Shown in pieces: positions 1 through 9,414 of a stretch of DNA of 64,000 bases. The stretch is from Sphingomonas echinoides (GTDB lineage: Bacteria; Pseudomonadota; Alphaproteobacteria; Sphingomonadales; Sphingomonadaceae). The first letter of the stretch is position 1, and each line of letters starts with the position of its first letter. Where the stretch lies: NCBI RefSeq assembly GCF_029623395.1, contig NZ_JAPYKK010000017.1, positions 1 to 64,000 of the forward strand, given 5' to 3'. Under the pieces are notes generated by a model that saw only the letters and a program-made list of their open reading frames with translations, made no database searches and was not told where the DNA came from. The position numbers and the translations under genes were made by a program.

Positions 1-597
1 AACCTCCCGCCTCGATCGCGCTGACGAACGCCTACGGGTTTCGCTTTCCCAAAATCTGTTCCCGATTGCTCTTTCCCGAAATGGCCAATCGGAGACGGAG
101 AAACGGGAAAGATCGTGCTTAACGAATGGCCGTTATTGGGTGCCCGGATCGCCAGCCTGAAGGTCCGGGTTTGGGCGCTTCCGGCCTGTCCGCTTTCCAG
201 ACGAATACCGCCGCCCCCTGCCGCCCCCCCTCTATATGCTTTATTCTCCGCCGGTACGTTTTAGGTATGCCCTCAGCTCACCGCTCCAGGCTGGTCCGTT
301 TTATGTGAGAAAACAGCGTATAGAATTCTTGTCAATTTGATCGCTTAGTCCGGCTGAAGCCTAACCCAAGAGGACCATACGGCACCCATTCAAACAGCAC
401 CGCTGAAGCTCCATTAAGCGGGTGCTGCTTCGGTCTGATCACAAATTTGTGCAACTGCCGTAAATCCTTTTCCGAAAGCGAACGGCGATCAAGACTAAGA
501 AGACCGGCCCGCTAAGGATCGGGAAATCGAATTGAAGCCCTGCGACGATCGGATTTTCGGTTCATCGCCCTCCCCCGAGGACCGACCAAAATTTTCT
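1..597. other. gene-free stretch at left edge
   Basis: No convincing gene is seen. The 60-codon frame at 126-308 is rich in Pro, Arg and Ser and lies over repeat-like DNA. The stretch holds a family A dispersed repeat (42-119), then sequence resembling family C (about 141-210). Nothing recognisable was found between about 310 and 597, which lies downstream of the minus-strand glycosidase gene. Confidence 0.5.
42..119. repeat. dispersed intergenic repeat, family A copy 1
   Basis: This 78-bp stretch opens with TTTCCCAAAATC and ends with AAACGGGAAAGATC. It is nearly identical in reverse complement to 14818-14892, with about six differences by eye, and is related in the same orientation to 45452-45521. 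TTCCC/GGGAA blocks at both ends and a central TTTCCCGAAA let it fold. It looks like a non-coding, REP/MITE-like element. Confidence 0.75.
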
Positions 598-2646
598 CTA
601 GAAAAGCTTCAGCTCAACCAAGCGGACTGATCGGCCAGTTGGTTGGACCACGACTAGGCGAACTTGCCCGGCAGCGGTAGGTGACCAGGTGACGTGCGTG
701 ATACCGTTGGCCACCGGGACGTCGGCTTGCGCGGGCAAATCCTGCCAGGTCTCGCCGCGACGGATCTGAAGACGATAGCCCGTAGGCGCGGCAAACTGCT
801 TGCCATCTGAGAAGAACGCCAGCTCGGCGCGGTTCAACGTCTGCGGCTGTCCAAAATTGATCGCGAACCACTGCTCTGCTGCCGTCGTGGTCGGTGACCA
901 GCCGTTGCTCAATTCTGGGAAAAACCAAGTCCGTCCGTCGACTGCGTCGTGCATCGCCTCTGGATTGTCTCCGCTCGAGGCGGTCAGTTTTGGGAAACCT
1001 GTCCGATCGACTTGCACTGCCCGGTTGATGGCACGCGCAATAGGTGCGTTTTCAGCACGTGGCAGCGGGATCGTCAGGCGTGCCAGCTTTGCGCTGCGCC
1101 TCGCTTCGCGGCCGTCCACTTCGACGCGTAGCCCCACACCCTGTCCGAACCGGCGTCCGTCGACGTCGTAGGTCACCGAAACAAGGTGCCCGTGATAGGG
1201 GATCCGTTCGGCACGGAACCAGCGGATCGGTGCGTCGGTGCCGGGAGCGGTCAGCAGCGGATTGATTTCTAGCACGTCGTCGGCGCGGGGGCGGATGCCG
1301 ACGACGCCGGTCAGGATCAGGTCGTTGAAACCCGAATGGAAATAATGGTGGCTGCGGACCAGCCCGACGATCGGCTTGCCCGTAGCGGGGTCATAATCCT
1401 CTTCCAGATCGAGGCGATTGCCCTGAAAATGCATCTGCGCATATTGGCGGAGCAGGCGGAGGAAGTCGGCTCGAGTAACGACCGACTGATTGTAGTGATC
1501 GAGCAGGTTGGCCATGCCGGCCAGCACCTGCGTCGTCTGGAAAGGCCAGATGGGGCCGTTCCACTGGCATTCGCGACTGATGCCTTCGTAGCGATATTGC
1601 CGCATATAATGTTCGTAGCTCGGCTCCACCGTGCGCAGACCGGCAGGACCGGCCAGTTCGTCGGGTTTCAGGATGTGCGTCCACGCAGCGCTGTAGCGTG
1701 CGTCGTCGTCCGGCAGATCGAAGGTCCATGGTACGTAGCCGACGAGTTCGCGCCCGCGGATCGAGTTCCAGTATTTCACATGCGTGTTGGTGACCTGATA
1801 GCGGTCGGTAAAGTGCTGGAACTGCGGGTTCCAGAGGCTCTCCTGCACGCGTTGCTTGATGGCGCTGGCGCGGGCGGCATAGTCGGCGGACGCCTTCGCA
1901 TCGCCGGACAGCGCGGTCATGGCAGACAACGCGCGGGCGTTTGCGAACATGTAGGCGTTAACCGAAGGGCGGAACGCCTCGCCGCCGCGAAACCCGTCCT
2001 TGCCGCCCGACGCGTCGATTGAGGATATAGTATATTCAGTCGCGTCGAGCAGCGGTTCGACCCAGTACAGGTTCTTCGACCAGTCGAAATGATCGAACCA
2101 CGCATCGTACAATGTTCGCATGGCGGGCACATGGGCAAGGACGGCAGTCTGGTCGCCATCGACCAAGTACCTGCTCCAGACGGAGTCGGCCATATAGTCG
2201 GTGAAGTGGCGGTTATTGCCGCCCTGATCGTACATATAATCGATGTAGTCTGCCGCGAACCGCCGGTCGTTCAGCCAGCGCAGTTCGTTCAGGTGGAAAC
2301 CGGTCGCGTCGTTCAGACTAGCATAGGGTTCACGCTGCCAGCTGACGTCGTCCGCGAACTCGGTGGTGATATAGCCGATCTTGCCCAGGTCACGCTGGTG
2401 AGCTCGGACGATCTGCCACCGGTAATAATAGACCTGGTCGAGCCTCGGGTCGGACGACTGGAAGAACGGGATCCGATCCCGGTACCAGGCAGCGTCGTTG
2501 CCAAACCGCTGTCGCGCAATCGCGTCGAGATCCAGATGGGATGTGGCCTTGGGCGCGGCCTGCACCGCGGGCGCCGCTGTGACGAGCAGGGCGGCCAGCA
2601 TGGCACGGACGAACGATCCCGCGCATGCGGTCTTGCGGAATGTCAT
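598..2646 (-). CDS. secreted MGH1-like glycoside hydrolase with C-terminal discoidin-like domain
   Basis: Likely a periplasmic or secreted exo-glycosidase of the six-hairpin (alpha/alpha)6 class. I chose the ATG at 2646 because AGAGGT lies just upstream and the product then starts with a clean signal peptide ending AVQAAPKA. This gives 682 aa. The longer open frame runs back into the neighbouring GH43 gene. Residues 40-500 carry hallmarks of MGH1/GH63-like enzymes, such as QWNGPIWPFQTTQVLAGM and EEDYDPATG. The last ~150 residues (DAVDGRTWFFPELSNGW, then WFAINFGQPQTL) look like an F5/8C carbohydrate-binding fold. The gene follows GH43 with 25 bp between stop and start, so the two are probably one operon. 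The substrate cannot be read from sequence; the neighbours suggest plant-type oligosaccharides. Confidence 0.85.
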   Translation of the reverse strand: MTFRKTACAGSFVRAMLAALLVTAAPAVQAAPKATSHLDLDAIARQRFGNDAAWYRDRIPFFQSSDPRLDQVYYYRWQIVRAHQRDLGKIGYITTEFADDVSWQREPYASLNDATGFHLNELRWLNDRRFAADYIDYMYDQGGNNRHFTDYMADSVWSRYLVDGDQTAVLAHVPAMRTLYDAWFDHFDWSKNLYWVEPLLDATEYTISSIDASGGKDGFRGGEAFRPSVNAYMFANARALSAMTALSGDAKASADYAARASAIKQRVQESLWNPQFQHFTDRYQVTNTHVKYWNSIRGRELVGYVPWTFDLPDDDARYSAAWTHILKPDELAGPAGLRTVEPSYEHYMRQYRYEGISRECQWNGPIWPFQTTQVLAGMANLLDHYNQSVVTRADFLRLLRQYAQMHFQGNRLDLEEDYDPATGKPIVGLVRSHHYFHSGFNDLILTGVVGIRPRADDVLEINPLLTAPGTDAPIRWFRAERIPYHGHLVSVTYDVDGRRFGQGVGLRVEVDGREARRSAKLARLTIPLPRAENAPIARAINRAVQVDRTGFPKLTASSGDNPEAMHDAVDGRTWFFPELSNGWSPTTTAAEQWFAINFGQPQTLNRAELAFFSDGKQFAAPTGYRLQIRRGETWQDLPAQADVPVANGITHVTWSPTAAGQVRLVVVQPTGRSVRLVELKLF

Positions 2647-2671
2647 GCCCACCTCTCGTTGTGTCTTCATC

Positions 2672-4054
2672 TCAGCGGGCGAACCGCCAAGCGTCGACGT
2701 CCATGAGGCTATCGTCGCCCTTGCCGCGGAACACCATGTAAAGATCATGCCGCCCGGTTGCGCCCGAAACGGGGGCCGTCCGCTCCTGCCACCGTGCGCC
2801 GTCGGCGGGAGCGCCGGCCTGTACCGTGCCAAGCAGGGGGCCGTCGACAGCATCAGCGTGCAGTTCGATGGTGGCGTCCGGCTTGGCGCTGGCGACAGTT
2901 GCAACGAAGCTGCGGGCACCTGCCTTGCCAAAATCGACGCCAGCGACCTTGATGTAGCTGCGGTCGGTAGCACGCGTCACATAGACGCCGACGCGGTCGT
3001 CCTGTGCGGTCGTCACGCCCATTGCCCAGTCGTAAGGCCGGTCGCGATCGCGCTTGATGCGCGAGGTCCAGGCGATCGTCTCCGCCTCGATCTGCTTGTA
3101 GGGATCGAGCGTGCCGATCTGCGGCGCGCTGACCTTGTCCCACCAGTGAAGGTTGGGGATTGTCCCGTCGGCGTTGTAATCGAACTTGGCGACCGAGACC
3201 GAGCGGCGTTCATGATGGATCGGCGTTAGCGCGAAATTATGCTCATAGCTAAAGCCGAAGACGTACGAGCCGCCCTTATAGTCGATGATGCCAGGGTGGT
3301 TGCCTGTGGCGCGGGTGTCGTGATCCATGATGGGACCTTTATAGGTCCACGGTCCGGTTGGTCTGTCGCTCATTGCATAGCCGATGCCCTCCGAGCAGCA
3401 GGTAGAGGCGAACGCCATGTAATAGTGGTTCTTGCGCTTATAGAACCACGGACCTTCCTGGTAATCGGTGATGCGCGGTTGGACCTTGGTGATCGGACCT
3501 GCATATGACACCATGTCCTTGTTCAGCTTGACGTACCACAGGTCGGGATTACCCCAGTAGAGATATGCCTGACCGTCGTCATCGATCCATACGGTCGGGT
3601 CGATGTTATCGTGGGCTGGCGCGATCAGCGGTTTGCCGAGCGCATCCTTGAACGGCCCGGCTGGCGTGTCGGCAACTGCCACTGCGATGACGTTCCTGGG
3701 TTTCCCCACAACGGTGATCGGTGCATAGAGGTAGAATTTTCCGCCGCGTTCGATGACCTGCGGTGCCCAGGCGTCGTTGGTCTGGACCGCCCAGGGAAAG
3801 GTCTTGAGCGACGCCACGACACCGCGGTCCGTCCAGTTCGCCATGTCGGTGGAACTGTACAGCCGCCAGTCGAGCATCTTGAACCCGTCGGCGTCATCCT
3901 CGTCATGGCTGGTGTAGAGATAGACGACACCGTCGTGCACCAGCGGCGCCGGATCGGCGGTGAAACGGGTCTGGATGATCGGGTTGTCTGCCCGCGCTAC
4001 GGCAAGCGGTACCGCGATGGCGAGGAAGGCGGCTGCGAATGATAGTCCGTTCAT
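2672..4054 (-). CDS. GH43-family glycosidase with C-terminal CBM6-like domain
   Basis: Probably a secreted beta-xylosidase, alpha-L-arabinofuranosidase or exo-galactanase-type enzyme. The 460-aa product begins with a signal peptide ending VARA. The three GH43 catalytic acids fit at D34 (FTADPAPLV, base), D152 (NIDPTVWIDDDG, pKa modulator) and E200 (DYQEGPWFY, acid), in a five-bladed propeller of about 310 residues. The last ~130 residues (QIEAETIAWTSRIK onward, DLYMVFRGKGDDSLMDVDAWRF) fit a CBM6-like beta-sandwich. It is the first gene of a two-gene minus-strand operon with the MGH1-like enzyme. The family call is firm; the specificity is not. Confidence 0.9.
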   Translation of the reverse strand: MNGLSFAAAFLAIAVPLAVARADNPIIQTRFTADPAPLVHDGVVYLYTSHDEDDADGFKMLDWRLYSSTDMANWTDRGVVASLKTFPWAVQTNDAWAPQVIERGGKFYLYAPITVVGKPRNVIAVAVADTPAGPFKDALGKPLIAPAHDNIDPTVWIDDDGQAYLYWGNPDLWYVKLNKDMVSYAGPITKVQPRITDYQEGPWFYKRKNHYYMAFASTCCSEGIGYAMSDRPTGPWTYKGPIMDHDTRATGNHPGIIDYKGGSYVFGFSYEHNFALTPIHHERRSVSVAKFDYNADGTIPNLHWWDKVSAPQIGTLDPYKQIEAETIAWTSRIKRDRDRPYDWAMGVTTAQDDRVGVYVTRATDRSYIKVAGVDFGKAGARSFVATVASAKPDATIELHADAVDGPLLGTVQAGAPADGARWQERTAPVSGATGRHDLYMVFRGKGDDSLMDVDAWRFAR

Positions 4055-4447
4055 CGTGATCCTCTGATCAGGAAACTCAAAAGCGCACAGTAGTGCGTTG
4101 ACTAGAATATATCACCCGTTTCAGGACCAGTGCCGCACCGCCAATCGGTAAGACGATCAGCGTGGGGTGCAGGCGGGGGAGAACCGTGAAGCGATTACGT
4201 CGCAAATGTTCTAAGTTTTGCGACAGCGGCCCAGACGATCACGTTGTAAGACGTCGATGCCGTTTGCATGGCTTACCACCCTTACATGCGATCCGCGATG
4301 ATGACTGAAAACATCCGTTTTTCGCACAATCGTGATTACGACCGAGTTTTCCGCACTTCTGGCCGCTGAACGGCAATAATCGGTGGTCAGCGGTCCGGCA
4401 GCTTTCAGTTAAATCGGCAGAGGTGGACCGCTGTAGTGATCGCCCTT
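4055..4447. other. non-coding gap between GH43 and permease genes
   Basis: This should hold the GH43 promoter on the minus strand. A small inverted repeat (CGCAC, 4 nt, GTGCG) lies at 4084-4097, about 30 bp upstream of the GH43 start, where an operator could sit. A family B dispersed repeat is at 4198-4230. No gene is seen. Confidence 0.4.
4198..4230. repeat. dispersed repeat, family B (short copy)
   Basis: Core blocks CGTCGCAAATGTTCTAAG and TTTTGCGACAGCGGC are shared with the longer copies at 37091-37146, 49484-49541 and 59795-59852. GTCGC at the left and GCGAC at the right make it self-complementary. This copy lacks the middle TATATCCC block. Confidence 0.65.
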
Positions 4448-6019
4448 TTAATGGCTGAGGTCGAAGCCTTCAGCGACAACTTTTACCTGCTTAATGGGTC
4501 CGGTGAACCACTTCTTCACCGACACGTGCCAGTAGATGAACAGTAGGATCAGCACACCGCCTACAAGCAACGGGGTGTAGTTGACGAACTTCCATTCGAA
4601 GCTCGGGTCCCACGGCACACCGCCCAACGAGGTCGGGAACATCGCGATGATCGAAGTGACGATGATCTCGACAAGCGCGACCGGCGCCATCCATTTGTGG
4701 TGACCTCGCAGATTCCACTTGCCGACGGGGAACGAATTCCCAGCCTTCCAGCGGTAGTAGATCGGCACCGCGAAGCACAGGTACAGGCCGACGACGCCAA
4801 TGGAGGCCACGGCGAAGAACGCAACCGGCACGGGTGCGCCGTTGACGTTGACCTCGACCAGCGCCGGTAACGTGATGATCGCCGCGATTACCGCGGTGAC
4901 GATCACAGCGTTGACAGGGATCTTGTTCTTGCTGACCTTCGACCAAAGCTGATGACCCGGCACCGCACGGTCGCGGCTAAACGCGAACAGCATCCGCGAG
5001 GTACTGGTCTGGACGGCAGTGAGGCAGAACAGCTGACCGACCAACGATATCAGCAATACGACGCCCACCCAGGGCGCGCTCATCGCTTGGCTGAAGATCA
5101 CCGCGACCGCACCGCCACCCTTGGACACCCCGTCTGAATCGTTCACCGCGAACAGAAATGTGAGCAGCAGAATCCAGCCGCCGATGGAGGAGTAGAAGAT
5201 AGCCCGCCAAATGCCCTTGGCTGCGCTGTCGGCCGCGTTCTTGGTTTCCTCGGAAATGTGCGCGGACGCGTCGTAGCCGGTGACCGTGTACTGGGTGAGG
5301 ATCGCCGAAATCGGCAATACGAAGATCAGCCAGCCAACCCCGGAGGTGGCACCGTCAAACATGCCGGTGTTATTGATGGTCTTGGTAAAAACGTCGGACA
5401 GGCTGGCGTGTTGCTCGGGTACCAAGATGAGGATGGCGATGACGATGGTTACGCCCGCCACGTGCCACCAAACCGAGATGTTGTTGATGACGGCCAGCAA
5501 ATGCGAAGAGAAGATGTTGATGGTCGCCGAGAATGCCAGGATCACTAGGAACATGACGAAGACCCTCGTCAGGCTGAAGCCGGCCAGCCATGTCTCGCTG
5601 AACGTGCCAAGGGTAAGGTCGAGGAACGTTGCTGCGCCATATGCCGTCGACGCAAGGATGGCGATCAGGCCGATCAGATTTAGCCAGCCCGTGTAAAAGC
5701 CGGCCTTGGCACCGCCAAGTTTGGCTGCCCACCAATAGATTCCGCCGGAAGTCGGGAACGCCGAGACCAGCTCGGACATGCACAGTCCAATCATCAGGAT
5801 GAACACCGACACAATCGGCCAGCCCCAAGCGATCGCCGCGGGTCCGCCGTTGTTCCAGCCGAGACCGAACGAGGTGAAGCAGCCCGCCAGGACCGAAATG
5901 ATCGAGAACGAGATGGCGAAGTTGCTGAAGCCCGACCAGGAGCGGTTCAGCTCCTGCGTGTAGCCAAGTGATGCGAGGTGCTTTTCGTCGTCAGACAGTT
6001 CTACGTGACCCTCTGGCAT
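4448..6019 (-). CDS. APC-superfamily amino-acid/GABA-type permease
   Basis: A 523-aa inner-membrane transporter with about 12 hydrophobic segments, expected to take up an amino acid or amine by proton or cation coupling. The ATG at 6019 (MPEGHVELSDDEKHLASLGY) was chosen over an upstream start because it sits at the usual distance before the LGYTQELNR/FSNFAISFSIISVL signature and is preceded by a purine-rich GAAAGAGAA. The conserved QYTVTGYDASAHISEET segment is typical of the UGA4/HAT-like eukaryote-related permease group common in sphingomonads. It lies between a GH cluster and a TonB receptor on the same strand, but more than 250 bp from either, so membership of the sugar locus is uncertain. 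Confidence 0.85.
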   Translation of the reverse strand: MPEGHVELSDDEKHLASLGYTQELNRSWSGFSNFAISFSIISVLAGCFTSFGLGWNNGGPAAIAWGWPIVSVFILMIGLCMSELVSAFPTSGGIYWWAAKLGGAKAGFYTGWLNLIGLIAILASTAYGAATFLDLTLGTFSETWLAGFSLTRVFVMFLVILAFSATINIFSSHLLAVINNISVWWHVAGVTIVIAILILVPEQHASLSDVFTKTINNTGMFDGATSGVGWLIFVLPISAILTQYTVTGYDASAHISEETKNAADSAAKGIWRAIFYSSIGGWILLLTFLFAVNDSDGVSKGGGAVAVIFSQAMSAPWVGVVLLISLVGQLFCLTAVQTSTSRMLFAFSRDRAVPGHQLWSKVSKNKIPVNAVIVTAVIAAIITLPALVEVNVNGAPVPVAFFAVASIGVVGLYLCFAVPIYYRWKAGNSFPVGKWNLRGHHKWMAPVALVEIIVTSIIAMFPTSLGGVPWDPSFEWKFVNYTPLLVGGVLILLFIYWHVSVKKWFTGPIKQVKVVAEGFDLSH

Positions 6020-6221
6020 AGTATTCTCTTTCTCGGAGGAGCGCCCAGGGGGGCGATCGTGGCACAGGGCCAAGTCTCTTGTCCGTCTTGCATCAGCGTT
6101 GGGAAAGTGGGTCAAGCCGCGTCAAGGTACAAAAGCCGCCCGTACATAATCATGAAGGGACTACAAGGCTTAAAGCACGTAATAAAACATCGCTACACTT
6201 GAAGCGCGTACGGATCATGCT

Positions 6222-6248
6222 TGCGGCCGGGACTAAGGCCCGGCCGCA
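6222..6248 (-). terminator. strong hairpin downstream of the TonB receptor gene
   Basis: A perfect 10-bp GC-rich stem (TGCGGCCGGG, 7-nt loop, CCCGGCCGCA) lies 28 bp past the receptor stop codon on its strand. No U-tract follows, so it may act as an mRNA end-protecting structure or weak terminator rather than a classical intrinsic terminator. Confidence 0.5.
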
Positions 6249-6276
6249 GATCATCCGCTTCAACCCTACTATCACA

Positions 6277-9159
6277 TCAGAAGCGAGCCCGGACACCAAA
6301 AAGGTACCGAGATCCAGTATTCTGAAGCATCAAAAGCCGGTCCTCTAGCACAGAATAGTCATGTACGTATCGGTTGGTCAGGTTTACACCCTGTACATAA
6401 ATTTGAAACACCGGAGTCATGTCATAAGAAATACTGGCGTCAAGCTGACCATATGACGCACGATTTTCTGGTCGAGAAGCAGCCCCAAAGCACTGACGAA
6501 GGAAAGATGAGCGCCAATTGTAGGAAGTGCGAGCCTGTAAGCCATACTTTTCGTAGAATATGCTGCCGTTTGCCGAGTGAGGGGATAGACCATTGTAACC
6601 GCAGCTATTAGCGTTTGTACCGCTGCCTTCGCCACGGTCGACGTTGCTAGATACGTAGGTATAGTTACCGGCCACACCGAAGCCCGACAATGCACCAGGC
6701 AACAACCGGTCAAACGTATACTGGCCGCCGATTTCAACGCCCGCGATTGACCCGCTCTGTCCATTTCGCGTGCGGGTATCGAGGAAATCGAAGCCGGCGA
6801 TAGTTACTGGCAATGTCTGGCTCTCGAGAAAATCGCTAAACTTTTTGTAAAAACCCGATACGCTAAGATAGCTAACGTCCGTGATGTAATATTCCAGCGA
6901 TACGTCGTAGTTGTCCGACTTGAACGGGCGCAGCTGCGGATTTCCGCCGCTCGACGTTGCGTTAGTAAGCCGGCCGCCGTAGCTGTTATCGACACCGAGC
7001 GACGTAAGCGTCGGGCGGGTTACGGTCTTTGACGCTGCCGCGCGTGCGAGCAGCCGTGACGTGATCTCATATTTGATGTTCGCCGAGGGCAGAAAGTCGG
7101 TGTAGCTGTTGCGAACGCCGATCGCCTGCGGATCGGTATAGACAAAGTTCAGATTGTCGTCGCCTGGATTGACGAAGATGCTGACGATCTGCTGCCCGAA
7201 CCCTTCCGAGCGTAGCCGCGTGCTGACGAAGCGGCCACCTATGTTGCCCGACCAGCCGTCGCCCTTGAAGTTGGCGTTGAGATAAGCTGCGAACACTTTC
7301 TCCTCGACGTCCAGGCGCGCGTTCGGCCGGTCGCGCTGACCATAAGGGCCGCCCGCCAAAGCCTGTACTCGTGCGGCTTCGGCTGCCTGCTGGACCGCTG
7401 TGCGCCCCTGCCGCGGAAGTGCGAGATTGGCGGGATCGGATAGGAAGGCGAAGATGTCTTCCTGATTGAACGTAAAGAAGTCCTTCGGCAGCGCATCGCT
7501 ACCCGATGCGCCTGGGAGGAAATTGTTAATCGAATAGGCCTGCACGAGGTTCGCCGGGATCGGGATGTCGTATCCGCAGTAGGTGCAAACCGTGTCAGAA
7601 TTATCAGCGCGAGTGCGCACCTTACGGCGTTCATTGTACGATGCACCGAACATCAGCGATTGCAGGATGCCGCGATCCGCCTTCCATTCGCCGTCAAAAT
7701 GGAACTCGGTGCCCTTGTCGTTCACTCTCGTCAGGTCGTTCTGAGCAAAGTGGGCGCGCAGCAGGCTAGCGTCGGTGATCGGGCCGAGATTGGTGAGGCC
7801 GGGAAGATCGTTTTGTGGGTTGAGGTCGAACCGTACCGACGTCTGCGCCAGTGAGCCAACGACGACGAACTTGTACGGATTGCGCTGCGTTGCCTTGGTG
7901 GTGGAGGCGTCAAACTTTAGCCGCAATTGGTCGGAAACATTCCAGGCGAGGTTGGCTCCGATCTGGTAGCTTTCTGTCTCCCGCTGACTGGTCCACACGA
8001 TGTTATCGTTCTGCTGCCGGGTGACGCGGGAGTCTACGCCGCCGGGTAACGGCTGAAGTAGTCCGGGATTAACCGCGAGGAAGTTCGAGCCGGGACGGTT
8101 AAAGCCGGTTACCGTGTTGTTGGCGTCAGTCTCAACCCCAAGAAAACGCTCGGTGAAAAAGTCGCCGTAGCGCCGCGTATATTGGGACACGTTGAATTGT
8201 GAATAGATGCCGTCGACTGTCAGTAACAGCCTGTCGGTGAGCTTCCCCTGGATCGAGCCTGCTACGTTGATCCGCTCGCGCGTGTCCTCCTCACGATCGA
8301 AGTTGTATTCCCGCGGGATATGAATGTTGTTGGGGCTGTCGACGAGCGCGGAGGTGGTTAGGCCGGTCGAGTTGGCGGTACCGTTGATCAACCCTTCCGA
8401 TCCAAGAATCCAGCCCCCGATCCGCGCCGAATCCAGCTGGCTCTTACGGTTGGTATACGATCCGGAGAGCAGGGCGCCGAACGTCTTGTCGGCGTTGGTC
8501 CAGGACGCGATACCGGAAAAATCCGGGCTAACCTTTTCAGCAAGTGAATCGTAGATGCCGCCGGCCGCCAGTGTGGCATGGAAGCCCGCGCGTCCGTCGA
8601 GTGGGCGTGCGGTAACGACGTTGACGGTCGCCCCGATGCCCCCTTCCTGCAGTTGTGGCAGCGAGGTCTTATACACGTCGACGCGCTGGATCAGGGTCGA
8701 AGAAAGCACGTCGAAAGAGAATTCGCGACCGGGATTATCGGTAGCCATAATGCGGCCGTTGACCAGCACCGTGTTGAACTCGGGGCCGAGGCCACGAACC
8801 GTGATGAACTGGCCCTCGCCGCCCGAGCGATCAATCGCGACGCCGGTAATACGCTGCAACGAGTCCGCAATGTTGGTGTCCGGGAATTTTCCGGTGTCCT
8901 CCGCCGTGATGGAATCAACAATGTTCTCGGCGTTGCGCTTGGTGGCAAGCGACGAACGCAGACTACTGCGTATCCCAGTGATGACAATATCGCCGCCGCT
9001 TCCTTGCGGTGCCGTCTCGGACGGCCCTTGCGGTTCGACCGGTGTATCTGCTTCCGGCGTACCGGTCGGTGTGACCGAATTCGCGTTGGATGACTGCGCC
9101 ATCACTGGCGACGTAACGAAGGCGAGCATCGCGGCACCCGCGAGCAAACGAGTTCTCAT
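6277..9159 (-). CDS. TonB-dependent outer-membrane receptor, likely for oligosaccharide uptake
   Basis: A 960-aa receptor with a signal peptide ending SPVMAQ, a plug domain from about residue 60 (DIVITGIRSSLRSSLATKRNAE, then SLQRITGVAIDRSGGEGQFITVRGLGPEFNTVLVNGR), and a long beta-barrel ending in the outer-membrane signature RYLFGVRARF. The plug wording is that of the Xanthomonas/Caulobacter-type TonB receptors that often serve carbohydrate loci. It is divergent from the GH27 gene across a 255-bp promoter region and flanked by GH43 and MGH1 genes, so import of a galactose-, arabinose- or xylose-containing oligomer is inferred. The substrate is not shown by sequence. Confidence 0.92.
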   Translation of the reverse strand: MRTRLLAGAAMLAFVTSPVMAQSSNANSVTPTGTPEADTPVEPQGPSETAPQGSGGDIVITGIRSSLRSSLATKRNAENIVDSITAEDTGKFPDTNIADSLQRITGVAIDRSGGEGQFITVRGLGPEFNTVLVNGRIMATDNPGREFSFDVLSSTLIQRVDVYKTSLPQLQEGGIGATVNVVTARPLDGRAGFHATLAAGGIYDSLAEKVSPDFSGIASWTNADKTFGALLSGSYTNRKSQLDSARIGGWILGSEGLINGTANSTGLTTSALVDSPNNIHIPREYNFDREEDTRERINVAGSIQGKLTDRLLLTVDGIYSQFNVSQYTRRYGDFFTERFLGVETDANNTVTGFNRPGSNFLAVNPGLLQPLPGGVDSRVTRQQNDNIVWTSQRETESYQIGANLAWNVSDQLRLKFDASTTKATQRNPYKFVVVGSLAQTSVRFDLNPQNDLPGLTNLGPITDASLLRAHFAQNDLTRVNDKGTEFHFDGEWKADRGILQSLMFGASYNERRKVRTRADNSDTVCTYCGYDIPIPANLVQAYSINNFLPGASGSDALPKDFFTFNQEDIFAFLSDPANLALPRQGRTAVQQAAEAARVQALAGGPYGQRDRPNARLDVEEKVFAAYLNANFKGDGWSGNIGGRFVSTRLRSEGFGQQIVSIFVNPGDDNLNFVYTDPQAIGVRNSYTDFLPSANIKYEITSRLLARAAASKTVTRPTLTSLGVDNSYGGRLTNATSSGGNPQLRPFKSDNYDVSLEYYITDVSYLSVSGFYKKFSDFLESQTLPVTIAGFDFLDTRTRNGQSGSIAGVEIGGQYTFDRLLPGALSGFGVAGNYTYVSSNVDRGEGSGTNANSCGYNGLSPHSANGSIFYEKYGLQARTSYNWRSSFLRQCFGAASRPENRASYGQLDASISYDMTPVFQIYVQGVNLTNRYVHDYSVLEDRLLMLQNTGSRYLFGVRARF

Positions 9160-9292
9160 AATTCTCTCCCCATGTTCAGGGTCTCATGCCCCGCGGGTTC
9201 AACTGTCTTGTAGGACTAGTTCTATGTCAAGCGCATTTGCACAAGTGTACGCCGTTGCATCGCCTACAGCCGCTACGGCAGATCCGTAAGGT

Positions 9293-9307
9293 TTGAAGCT
9301 GCTTCAA
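9293..9307. promoter_or_regulatory. palindromic operator candidate between TonB receptor and GH27 genes
   Basis: TTGAAGC and GCTTCAA form perfect 7-bp arms around one T, in the divergent promoter region, 133 bp from the receptor start and 108 bp from the GH27 start. The shape suits a dimeric repressor (LacI or GntR type), but no regulator gene is present in this locus. Confidence 0.35.
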
Positions 9308-9414
9308 GCTTTATGTGGGATTGTATCAATTGTTCGACTAATGCTACGCTCGGTACGTCGGCGAATGTCATGCCGCTATTAAGTGCCCGTCGAGCGAACG
9401 GGGGGAGAGGAATA

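Noticed and set aside
126..308. 60-codon plus-strand frame near the left edge
   Set aside because: Lies over repeat-type DNA, Pro/Arg/Ser-rich, no ribosome site and no recognisable fold.
1336..2706. Long plus-strand frames opposite the MGH1-like gene
   Set aside because: They are antisense shadows of a high-GC gene; the minus-strand product has clear family motifs and a signal peptide.
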